A stretch of 5,946 nt of DNA. It comes from an uncultured Flavobacteriales bacterium. GTDB lineage: Bacteria > Bacteroidota > Bacteroidia > Flavobacteriales_E > Vicingaceae. The stretch covers positions 1 through 5,946 of the forward strand of contig CALALS010000195.1 in NCBI GenBank assembly GCA_937925525.1. Reading direction: 5' to 3'. Below are positions 1 to 5,366 of this stretch, one piece after another. The notes below the pieces were generated by a model. The model did not search any database, was not told where the DNA came from, and saw only the letters and a list, made by a program, of their open reading frames with translations. A program made the translations under genes and the position numbers. How positions within the stretch are numbered: the stretch's first letter is position 1; each line of letters opens with the position of its first letter.

Positions 1-1
1 C

Positions 2-379
2 AATGAATCGGAAGGAGAATTACGTCAGGATATCTATTCCTTTGCCAGAATATTCAGCATTATTATTCACTTAGAATTAAAGCATTACGATTTAATGGAC
101 TACATCATTAAGTCGAGCAGCAGGTACATTAAAAAGAAAGAAAGAATTTATAAGGTAGAAGAAGTATTCTTTACCTATATAAAGAAGCTTGCCAGACAAA
201 GAGTAGTAGCCAAACAAAAAGAAATTTTTAAAAGGTTTAAAGTAGAAATGGAAACCGCTCTTAAAGACCCTTACGAAAAAGTAGCGTTAAAATACTTTGA
301 CTTTGTTTCCTGGATAGACTCCAAGATAGAGGGTAAGCCCTATCTTGAAGCTAAAAAGGAAAAGTATGCTAGTAACTAA
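2..379 (+). CDS. C-terminal part of an unrecognised helical, possibly TPR-like protein
   Basis: The reading frame is open from the first complete codon at position 2 to the TAA at 377-379, so this is the last 125 residues of a gene that begins before the window. The ATG at 95 is internal and should not be taken as the start, because the upstream codons in the same frame are equally protein-like. The visible part is rich in Lys, Glu, Phe, Tyr and Ile, looks wholly alpha-helical, and has no membrane segment. Helical stretches with aromatic spacing (IYSFARIF..IIHLELKHYDL, then YIIKSSSRYI) resemble the C-terminal end of TPR-like Bacteroidota proteins as I remember them; this is a weak, memory-based family guess. 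The end is strongly basic (EAKKEKYASN). The gene converges on the DUF4476 gene with no bases between the two stop codons, leaving no room for its own terminator. The function is unknown. Confidence 0.8.
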   Translation, partial: NESEGELRQDIYSFARIFSIIIHLELKHYDLMDYIIKSSSRYIKKKERIYKVEEVFFTYIKKLARQRVVAKQKEIFKRFKVEMETALKDPYEKVALKYFDFVSWIDSKIEGKPYLEAKKEKYASN

Positions 380-1408
380 TTATCTTCCTTGAGCACTAAT
401 GTGTGCATCCAATTCTTCAATGCTCGATTCAAAATCAAACGCATCATTTACTTTGTAATAGTTGCCTATATCATAAGTTCTGCCGTAAGCATACTTAGCA
501 TAGTCTAATCTGCTTTGTTCAAAGTCAAATACTTGCATAATACCTTTTACCTGAGCAGAAGTTAAGCAGTTAGAATTAGTAATTTGCTTTGCCATAGTCA
601 ATCTGCTGTCTTCAAAACTTTTGGCTTTAATAGAGTTCACTGCGCTTTGATAGTCAGGCTCACTCATTGGCCAAGGACAACCCACAGGGCCGCTATATCC
701 GGGCATTACATAATGCTCTTGCGTAGCAGTTCCTCCCGTAGAAGTAACCGTAGTGGAAGTAGTGGTAGTTTCTTGGTAATGTACGTTAGAGTTAGGTGTG
801 TTAGCATTAATGTTTACGTTCATGCTAATGCCTGTTCCTCCTGCGCTGCTAGATACCGATGTGTTTGTACTGTTTACATTGGTAGTAGTGGTAGTAGAGC
901 TTGAATTTACTACGGCAGTATTGGTACCTGTTGTAGCGGGAGCAGTAGTTACAACGGTAGTTTGTTGAACGGGAGGAGTGCCGTAAGCAGCTTCACCCAT
1001 AAAACGTAATACATACCAATCTTCTTTAGCAGTAGTGTCTGTTACTTTGTTGTTAAATTCATTCGAAAGGTCTTTGGTAATTTTGTGACCGATTTTTTTA
1101 AAGCCTTTTGCAGCTCCGCTTTCTTCTTTTCTTACAATAGAGAAAGAGGCCTCATGCCATGCTTTAAATTCAAACGACTTATCAATATCGGCATACTGTT
1201 GGTCGTCAAAAATGATTTTTATTTTGCTAAAGGCAGGAGATAAGCCCGTAACTTTTACATTGGTTTGAGGTTCTTCATTGTACTTTACACCGTTAATCAC
1301 AACGTAAAACTTCTCGCCTTCCTGTGCAAAGAAAGTTCCTCTTGCATCCTGAGCGAAATTAGATAAACTGGCGCCAACGGTAAGGGCAAACAATAGTATT
1401 TTTTTCAT
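380..1408 (-). CDS. Secreted DUF4476 domain protein with Thr/Ser/Asn-rich linker
   Basis: A 342-residue protein starting at the ATG complementary to 1406-1408. Residues 1-19/20 form a signal peptide (MKKILLFALTVGASLSNFAQ), so it should act outside the cytoplasm. Residues about 22-140 form an N-terminal beta-rich region beginning GTFFAQEGEKFYVVINGVKYNE, a layout I associate with DUF4476 proteins. Residues about 145-230 are a low-complexity linker of Thr, Ser, Asn and Val. Residues about 238-335 match the DUF4476 family: GPVGCPWPMS, then KSFEDSRLTMAKQI, SNCLTSAQVKGIM and FDFEQSRLDYAKYAYG. The domain holds three related motifs, SFEDSRL (264), DFEQSRL (295) and DFESSIE (325), about 30 residues apart. 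There are two Cys (244, 281). No catalytic motif is seen and the family has no established function that I know of. No Shine-Dalgarno sequence precedes the start. It lies 180 bp downstream of the peptidase gene on the same strand, but probably has its own promoter. Confidence 0.93.
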   Translation of the reverse strand: MKKILLFALTVGASLSNFAQDARGTFFAQEGEKFYVVINGVKYNEEPQTNVKVTGLSPAFSKIKIIFDDQQYADIDKSFEFKAWHEASFSIVRKEESGAAKGFKKIGHKITKDLSNEFNNKVTDTTAKEDWYVLRFMGEAAYGTPPVQQTTVVTTAPATTGTNTAVVNSSSTTTTTNVNSTNTSVSSSAGGTGISMNVNINANTPNSNVHYQETTTTSTTVTSTGGTATQEHYVMPGYSGPVGCPWPMSEPDYQSAVNSIKAKSFEDSRLTMAKQITNSNCLTSAQVKGIMQVFDFEQSRLDYAKYAYGRTYDIGNYYKVNDAFDFESSIEELDAHISAQGR

Positions 1409-1427
1409 GATGATTTTGTTTGAGTTT

Positions 1428-1455
1428 CAAAAGTAATAATAAAAACTATGCCAAA
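1428..1455 (-). promoter_or_regulatory. Candidate Bacteroidetes-type promoter of the DUF4476 gene
   Basis: On the minus strand, TACTTTTG (1435-1428) matches the Bacteroidetes -7 consensus TAnnTTTG exactly. A TTTG (1455-1452) lies 16 bases upstream as a -33 element, about one base shorter than the usual 17-23 range. Transcription would begin near 1422, leaving a short leader of about 14 bases before the ATG at 1408. The short leader and spacing keep this at moderate confidence. Confidence 0.5.
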
Positions 1456-1489
1456 AAGGATAGAATTGTTAAATGATAAATAAGAAGAA

Positions 1490-1594
1490 AAGATTTAAGA
1501 TGTTAGACATAAGATATACTGTAACACACCCAAGTTCTTTGGTTAGTCTTAGGTCTTTTGTCTAAAGTCTTATGTCTAGAATCTAGAGTCATTC
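1490..1594. repeat. Two opposed heptamer arrays, partly overlapping the peptidase stop codon
   Basis: The right arm is a run of contiguous 7-mers: GTC begins at 1546, 1553, 1560, 1567, 1574 and 1588, and ATC at 1581, always exactly 7 bp apart (for example gtcttag, gtctttt, gtctaaa, gtcttat). The left arm has AGA at 1491, 1498, 1505 and 1512, also 7 bp apart, and is the same motif in reverse complement. The arms share an 11-bp perfect inverted repeat, 1504-1514 against 1568-1578 (TAGACATAAGA / TCTTATGTCTA), around a 53-base loop. The last heptamer, 1588-1594, contains the TGA stop of the peptidase gene. A minus-strand transcript could fold the arms together after the peptidase stop, but there is no clean U-tract, so a terminator role is uncertain. 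Confidence 0.75.
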
Positions 1595-4111
1595 ACTAAT
1601 GACGATTCGCACCACTTCATTCCCTACCTTCAGAAAGTAGTTTCCGGGCGCAAAAGGAACAGACAAGCTCGTAATATCTTTTTGTGAACGAGTGCTGATA
1701 ACCGTATTTCCCAATATATCATACATAATAATAGCAGTACCCGCCTCCGCACCACTGATGTTCAGCTGTCCACTGGCAGGATTAGGATATACCTTAATAG
1801 TAGTGTTCGTTGAGTTTAAACTTTCCACTCCATTAATAATCACATTCAAAGTATCGGAATAATTACGACACTGATTACTATCGGCAATTGCTACAAAGTA
1901 ATTTCCTGTCACTAGCACCTTTAAGTATTGATTCGTTTCACCTGGTAAAGCGCTGCTGTTGTTATACCATTGGTAGCTATAAGCAGGAGAGGAGTAAAGC
2001 GTATCATTGCTTTGTGTGATGAAAGGCTTTACGGGAAGCAGTAAAATACTCACCATGGCCGTATCACTAAATCCAAGGCAGCCACTGGTGTTGTGAGCGC
2101 TTAAAAAGTAAGTGCCGTTGGTGTCCGTAACAAAAGAATTGGCCGTAATGCCGTTGCTCCAGTTAAACGTATTCAATCCGTTAGGAGCAAGCAGCGTTAC
2201 ACTGTCGCCCTTACAAATGCTAATGTCATTTCCGGGCAAAATATTAAAGCTGTGATTCGATTGCGTGAGGAAATTGAACCCGTGCACCTTTCCGTTTCCC
2301 CAAGTATTGTTAGGTACGGTCTTGGTAAACGTATCCGCAAAAGCCGTAGCCGTAATGTTGTTTTTAATTTCCAGATAATCCGCATTCGGACATTTTTCTA
2401 AGTACAAGGCCACCAGCCCTGCCACTACCGGAGAAGCCATAGAAGTTCCGCCATTTATCTTATGAAAACCACCCAAGCCTATTTTATTGTTTTGGCTCGC
2501 ACCCAAGGCCGCTGCAATAATGCTGCTGTCGGTGCTGCTCATGGTGTTATGTCCCGTAGCGCAAAGGTCAGGCTTTAAACGGTTCTTTCTATCCGGGCCA
2601 ATGCTAGATGATGCCGCCAAGCTGCCCTTTACATCAGGTAATACCTGTGTGTTAGTATCGATATCTACATACGCCTTTACGTTAATGTAATTACCAACCG
2701 TGAGTACCGAAGGCAAACACTGAAAACTGCTTACCAAGGTCTTTAAACTGTCGGGTGGTTTGTAAAAAGCAATGTCCGGAAGTTGGGTAGTGCTAGGTAA
2801 CGGAGATTTTACCACTTGCGACACACCGCCCCAGTAAGGTGCCCATACGTCAAAGCGGCCTGAGCCCGTAGTCATAAAGCGATAGTTGTACGCACTAGAG
2901 TCAGGTTGATTCATCATCACCTGTAAATAGTACCGCCCCTGGCTTTCTTCCGCATACGTTTGTATTACCGCAAGCGTATTGCCGTTCACCACTATAGAAT
3001 CCGTAAGCGTTTGGTTGAGGTTGGGTATAATGTTCTTAAAATTCGTCTTTCCTCTAGAGTGATAGTAAGGCGTAACCTTGTCAGCGCCAAAAGCAAACTG
3101 CACTTGGTTAAAGTCGTTAGTGTCCGCCCACAGTTCAAAGTACACCATTTGCGATGCACTGTTGTATTTAAACCAACTCCAGCTAGTATCAGAAGTAACA
3201 TTGTAGCCCAGGTGATACGGAATACCTCCCGCATTTCCGCAGGCGGCTGCCATGGCTCTTCCTTTCTTGGCCTTTAGCATACTGTCTATGAGAAGCGATG
3301 CCGCATCCAGTCCGTCATGCGAACCAATGTAGTCGCCAATGCTGGCATTAATCACACAAGGTTTGCCCAGGCTGTCTGCCTTATCAAAAATATATTTTAC
3401 CGCATTTGCTACCGTGCCCAGCCAGTTCGGAGCATTGAAATTGCTGTTTACAATAATTAAATCCGCATCAGGAGCTACGCCTTTGTAGTTGCCGGTGGCT
3501 AAACCGTTTCCTGCGGCTATGCCTGTTACCTGTGAACCATGTCCAAACTGATTGCCCTGGCTTTTATGCGTACAAACACCTGCGTTTATTTGAGTAGAAT
3601 CCCATTTGATGCCCGTTATCTGGTCCCATAGGTACAAAATACGAGTGTTGCCCGTGCTGTCTATAAAATCAGGGTGGCGAATGTCTATGCCCGCATCTAT
3701 TACGCCCACTATTACATCCTTTCCGGTGTAGGGAGCAGGTAGCGGAGCCTGTCCGCTGTGTATTTCGTTTACATGATTGTTTACCCGCATGCTGTCATTG
3801 AGTACCGAAGGCAGTTGAGCCGTGTATTCTATACGGCTAATGATACCCGATTGCGCCAATGCCCTAATTTGATGTGGCGGAATGCTGATTAACGCCAATT
3901 TCCCTTTTCGTAAGCTAAGCGTTGCCTCATACCGAGAAAGCAACGGAATGTTTTGAGGGCTGATTTCCACAAACAAATCTAGCGTAGGAGCGGTAAAATA
4001 GTTTTCCTGCAAATGCTTTTGGAGTAAGGGGTTGATAACGCATGGCTCTTGCGCCTGTAAGTTAAGGCACGCCAAGATTATTCCTAAGAAAAGCCATTTA
4101 GTGCGTTGCAT
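1589..4111 (-). CDS. Secreted S8 family (subtilisin-like) serine peptidase, CspABC-like, with T9SS sorting domain
   Basis: An 840-residue exported protease. Residues 1-20 are a signal peptide (MQRTKWLFLGIILACLNLQA), and about 40-125 look like a propeptide ending in the usual VNNHVNEIHSG linker. The catalytic domain spans about 130-615. Asp139 lies in VGVIDAGIDIRHPDF, His191 in GHGSQVTGIAAG, the oxyanion-hole Asn293 in AAACGNAGG, and Ser557 in NGGTSMASPVVAG, so it should be active. TRILYLWDQ and the prodomain style suit the CspABC-like branch. About 165 extra residues (roughly 300-470) sit between Asn293 and the final core segment, as in relatives with an inserted jelly-roll domain. Two Ig/PKD-like modules follow (about 624-690 and 691-760). 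Residues about 770-840 are a type A T9SS sorting domain (VYPNPASGQLNISG ... YDILGNTV ... GNYFLKV), implying outer-membrane passage and removal of this tail. Substrates are unknown. No ribosome-binding motif or convincing promoter was found. Confidence 0.96.
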   Translation of the reverse strand: MQRTKWLFLGIILACLNLQAQEPCVINPLLQKHLQENYFTAPTLDLFVEISPQNIPLLSRYEATLSLRKGKLALISIPPHQIRALAQSGIISRIEYTAQLPSVLNDSMRVNNHVNEIHSGQAPLPAPYTGKDVIVGVIDAGIDIRHPDFIDSTGNTRILYLWDQITGIKWDSTQINAGVCTHKSQGNQFGHGSQVTGIAAGNGLATGNYKGVAPDADLIIVNSNFNAPNWLGTVANAVKYIFDKADSLGKPCVINASIGDYIGSHDGLDAASLLIDSMLKAKKGRAMAAACGNAGGIPYHLGYNVTSDTSWSWFKYNSASQMVYFELWADTNDFNQVQFAFGADKVTPYYHSRGKTNFKNIIPNLNQTLTDSIVVNGNTLAVIQTYAEESQGRYYLQVMMNQPDSSAYNYRFMTTGSGRFDVWAPYWGGVSQVVKSPLPSTTQLPDIAFYKPPDSLKTLVSSFQCLPSVLTVGNYINVKAYVDIDTNTQVLPDVKGSLAASSSIGPDRKNRLKPDLCATGHNTMSSTDSSIIAAALGASQNNKIGLGGFHKINGGTSMASPVVAGLVALYLEKCPNADYLEIKNNITATAFADTFTKTVPNNTWGNGKVHGFNFLTQSNHSFNILPGNDISICKGDSVTLLAPNGLNTFNWSNGITANSFVTDTNGTYFLSAHNTSGCLGFSDTAMVSILLLPVKPFITQSNDTLYSSPAYSYQWYNNSSALPGETNQYLKVLVTGNYFVAIADSNQCRNYSDTLNVIINGVESLNSTNTTIKVYPNPASGQLNISGAEAGTAIIMYDILGNTVISTRSQKDITSLSVPFAPGNYFLKVGNEVVRIVISE

Positions 4112-4157
4112 AGAATGGTAAAATTAAGGAAAAAGAGAATAGCTACCTCTCTAAATC

Positions 4158-4174
4158 TTCCGAATACTTCGGAA
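4158..4174. repeat. Perfect 7-bp hairpin upstream of the peptidase gene
   Basis: TTCCGAA (4158-4164) and TTCGGAA (4168-4174) form a perfect inverted repeat around a 3-base loop. It lies 47-63 bases upstream of the peptidase start, so it may be in the 5' leader of that mRNA or act as a binding site. No T-tract follows on either strand, which argues against a terminator. Confidence 0.6.
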
Positions 4175-4241
4175 CAAGTTATCCTAAGGAGAGACTTTTT
4201 TTATTTCAGTGGTGCGAAAGGTAATTTACTATCCTCATTAA

Positions 4242-4266
4242 GTCATCCTGAGCGGAGTCGAAGGAT
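4242..4266 (+). repeat. Dispersed gapped palindrome, GTCATCCTGAG...GAAGGAT type
   Basis: GTCATCCTGAGC at the left and GTCGAAGGAT at the right, with ATCCT (4245-4249) complementary to AGGAT (4262-4266). A related copy in the opposite orientation lies at 4929-4963. From memory, motifs of this kind are scattered through many environmental bacterial genomes, Bacteroidota included, as short intergenic repeats of unknown role. The pair inside this window supports its being a repeat. Confidence 0.65.
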
Positions 4267-4290
4267 AGACTGGGTAGTTTTCTGTTTTTG

Positions 4291-4667
4291 AGGGTGAGGA
4301 AATTATATTTGAAGTGACGGAATGACAGGTTAGTAATGCAGAATTCAGCGTTGAGAGTTCAGAATTGAGTGTTACAGTGGCGGAATGAATGCTTGGGCTT
4401 GCGGAATTGAGTGTTGGACTGAAGGAATGACAGGTTGGGGTGCCGGAATGGCAGGTTAGGGTAGCGGAATTGACACTTGGGGTAAGGGAATTGGGTGTTG
4501 AGGTGAAGGAATAAGGGCTTTGGGTGACGGAATGGCAGGTTAGTAATGCAGAATTGAGAGTTGAGTTTTCAGAGTTCAGAATTGAGAGTTGAGTTTTCAG
4601 AGTTCAGAATTGAGTTTTCAGGATTCAGAGTTCAGAATTGAGATATGAGATTTGGGATGTGAGGAGT
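4291..4667 (+). repeat. Heptamer tandem array, about 54 units, organised as 21-bp super-units
   Basis: From 4318 to 4639 the sequence divides into 46 consecutive 7-mers with no insertion or deletion; weaker units extend it to about 4291 and 4667. In the left part three heptamers form a 21-bp unit: GGAAT, AGAAT or AGAGT recurs at 4319, 4340, 4361, 4382, 4403, 4424, 4445, 4466, 4487, 4508, 4529, 4550 and 4571. Typical heptamers there are cggaatg, gcaggtt and ggggtaa. The right part is built of cagaatt, gagagtt, gagtttt and cagagtt, with a perfect 28-bp tandem duplication (4549-4576 and 4577-4604). The plus strand is strongly G-rich (75 G against 16 C over 4381-4560, counted by hand). Stop codons are frequent, so it does not look coding. 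Heptanucleotide arrays (STRR) are known in cyanobacteria; any relationship is only by analogy. Confidence 0.9.
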
Positions 4668-4701
4668 GTTTTTGTATTTCATTCCCGTGAAGACATATTA
4701 T

Positions 4702-4746
4702 CCCTCCTTGAGAGCCTGTCCCGAAACATCGGGAAGGGTAGGGAGG
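4702..4746. repeat. GC-rich palindrome cluster with a TCCCGA/TCGGGA hairpin
   Basis: TCCCGA (4719-4724) and TCGGGA (4729-4734) form a perfect 6-bp stem with an AACA loop. It sits inside a looser pairing of CCC-T-CCTT (from 4702) with AAGG...GGG (to about 4743). This resembles short intergenic palindromes that I remember as common in Bacteroidota genomes. No T-tract follows, so a terminator is not supported. Confidence 0.55.
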
Positions 4747-4775
4747 TGTTACAGCAAAGCTAATCCAGCTATCTT

Positions 4776-4908
4776 GATAAAAAAACTCCCGCCTGGTAGA
4801 GCCAAGCGAGAGTTGTTTTTGCCAAAGGAGGACTATCCCAAGCACCCTTACGGACTACAATCAAATCAATAATATAAACGGAGAGTGGGGAGAATTATTG
4901 TTTTTACC
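4776..4908 (-). repeat. Copy A of a ~130-bp repeated unit, possible small RNA
   Basis: Copy A shares both ends with copy B (4967-5094). One end is a seven-A tract followed by ACTCCCGCC and a hairpin. The other end is an ATAAACGG/TAACGG stretch, a G-rich stretch, and TTATTGTTTTTACCT. The central 50-60 bases differ between copies. Read on the minus strand, the unit starts with AGGTAAAAACAATAA and ends in an intrinsic terminator, as a small RNA gene would. No exact TAnnTTTG promoter was found, so transcription is a guess. A miniature mobile element is the alternative, since the outermost bases are weakly inverted (TAAAAAAAC and GTTTTTA). Confidence 0.55.
4779..4814 (-). terminator. Intrinsic terminator, minus strand
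   Basis: Arms 4784-4796 and 4802-4814 form a 13-position stem with a 5-base loop. On the plus strand, positions 4789/4809 and 4793/4805 are C-A mismatches. On the minus-strand RNA they become G-U wobble pairs, giving an unbroken stem. On the minus strand the hairpin is followed by seven T (4785-4779). Both facts point to a leftward terminator. A weaker T-tract after the hairpin on the plus strand (4816-4820) could give some termination in the other direction. Confidence 0.75.
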
Positions 4909-4928
4909 TTTTCTAAATTCGATTGTTT

Positions 4929-4963
4929 AGATTCTTCACCGCCTATGGCGGATTCAGAATGAC
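4929..4963 (-). repeat. Inverted relative of the 4242-4266 palindrome with a GC stem core
   Basis: On the minus strand it begins GTCATTCTGAA and ends GAAGAATCT, matching the ends of 4242-4266 (GTCATCCTGAG ... GAAGGAT). The core is a perfect hairpin, CCGCC (4939-4943) and GGCGG (4947-4951), around a TAT loop. Outer bases ATTCT (4931-4935) and AGAAT (4956-4960) also pair. It lies between the two ~130-bp units. Confidence 0.65.
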
Positions 4964-4966
4964 GTA

Positions 4967-5094
4967 TATAAAAAAACTCCCGCCCGGGTGAAGCCTGACG
5001 AGAGTCTTAATCGTTCTTTGAAACACAAAGTGTGAAACAAAAGCAATATAGTTAATTATATAACGGTGAAAGGGGGAGGTTTATTGTTTTTACC
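4967..5094 (-). repeat. Copy B of the ~130-bp repeated unit, possible small RNA
   Basis: This is the second, diverged copy of the unit at 4776-4908, in the same orientation, starting about 190 bp further on. It shares the A7-ACTCCCGCC terminator end and the far end reading TTTATTGTTTTTACCT. Its own middle includes a small inverted repeat, ACAC and GTGT around AAA (near 5025-5035). As in copy A, the minus strand reads as a leader, a variable body and a terminator. No protein-coding frame spans it. Confidence 0.55.
4970..5005 (-). terminator. Intrinsic terminator, minus strand
   Basis: Arms 4976-4987 and 4994-5005 pair around a 6-base loop. Plus-strand C-A mismatches at 4980/5001 and 4983/4998 become G-U pairs in the minus-strand RNA; one mismatch (4985/4996) remains. 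Seven A at 4970-4976 give a T7 tract after the hairpin on the minus strand. The layout parallels the terminator at 4779-4814. No minus-strand gene lies to its right within the window. Confidence 0.7.
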
Positions 5095-5101
5095 TCTCCG
5101 T

Positions 5102-5140
5102 CCCACCGCAGGTGGGGCACCTCTCCTAATATAGGAGAGG
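5102..5140. repeat. Pair of GC-rich hairpins
   Basis: CCCACC (5102-5107) and GGTGGG (5111-5116) form a perfect stem with a GCA loop. Immediately after, CCTCTCCTA (5120-5128) and TAGGAGAGG (5132-5140) form a perfect 9-bp stem with a 3-base loop. The following AGAGGGTGTGG (5141-5151) could pair with parts of either arm. This is the same general type as 4702-4746 and adjoins the end of repeat copy B. A dispersed intergenic repeat is the likeliest reading; no U-tract follows. Confidence 0.6.
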
Positions 5141-5292
5141 AGAGGGTGTGGTGAAATAAATTGAAGACTAGGTATTTATACTGATTTTTATTTGAAAAAA
5201 TGTTTGTAGGTTTGGGAGGATAAATAATAAAAAAATAAGAATGACGGTCATCGTCCAGAATCTTTCATTAGTCAAAAAAACTTTACAGAAAA

Positions 5293-5317
5293 TATATTTG
5301 ATTTGTTAATCAATATT
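5293..5317 (+). promoter_or_regulatory. Candidate -7 promoter element with overlapping operator-like dyad
   Basis: TATATTTG (5293-5300) matches the Bacteroidetes -7 consensus TAnnTTTG exactly, 66 bases before the ATG at 5367. No TTTG is seen 17-23 bases upstream, so the promoter is incomplete. TTGATT (5298-5303) and AATCAA (5308-5313) form an inverted repeat around TGTT, extended by AATA and TATT with a 3-base bulge. This would place it over the transcription start, as an operator would be. A second -7 match, TAGGTTTG at 5207-5214, has a TTTG only 12 bases upstream. Confidence 0.35.
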
Positions 5318-5366
5318 CTATCTCTTAAACAGGCAAAAAGGATAGAGGCAATTAAATTATTAAATT

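Larger units (their letters stand above)
4112..5366. other. 1255-bp intergenic region without a convincing gene, filled with repeats
   Basis: Divergent spacer between the peptidase gene (-) and the coiled-coil gene (+). Open frames here (4106-4291, 4618-4845, 4666-4872) are short, run through repeats and have no protein-like composition. From left to right it holds a small hairpin, a gapped palindrome, a heptamer array, a GC-rich palindrome cluster, the two ~130-bp terminator-bearing units with an inverted palindrome copy between them, a second GC-rich palindrome cluster, and about 200 AT-rich bases before the right-hand gene. Each is listed separately. Confidence 0.8.

Noticed and set aside
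584..904. Open frame 584-904 (+) rich in Ser and Arg
   Set aside because: It is antisense to the DUF4476 gene; its bias mirrors the Thr/Ser/Asn linker codons.
4067..4111. Lipoprotein signal (ILAC) at Cys15 of the peptidase
   Set aside because: The hydrophobic stretch continues past Cys15 to LQA-QEP, the T9SS domain implies ordinary signal peptidase cleavage, and the -2 residue is atypical for a lipobox.
4112..4230. Promoter for the peptidase gene
   Set aside because: Only partial -7 matches (TAATTTTA, TACCTTTC) were found on the minus strand, neither with a TTTG at proper spacing.
4106..4291. Open frame 4106-4291 (+)
   Set aside because: It overlaps the peptidase start and crosses a hairpin and a dispersed repeat; the translation contains the repeat (HPERSRR).
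4318..4639. CRISPR array
   Set aside because: Units of 7/21 bp are contiguous and degenerate, with no unique spacers, and no cas gene is nearby.
4618..4872. Open frames 4618-4845 (-) and 4666-4872 (+) as small genes
   Set aside because: They overlap each other on opposite strands, run through palindromes and a terminator hairpin, and have no protein-like pattern or start signal.
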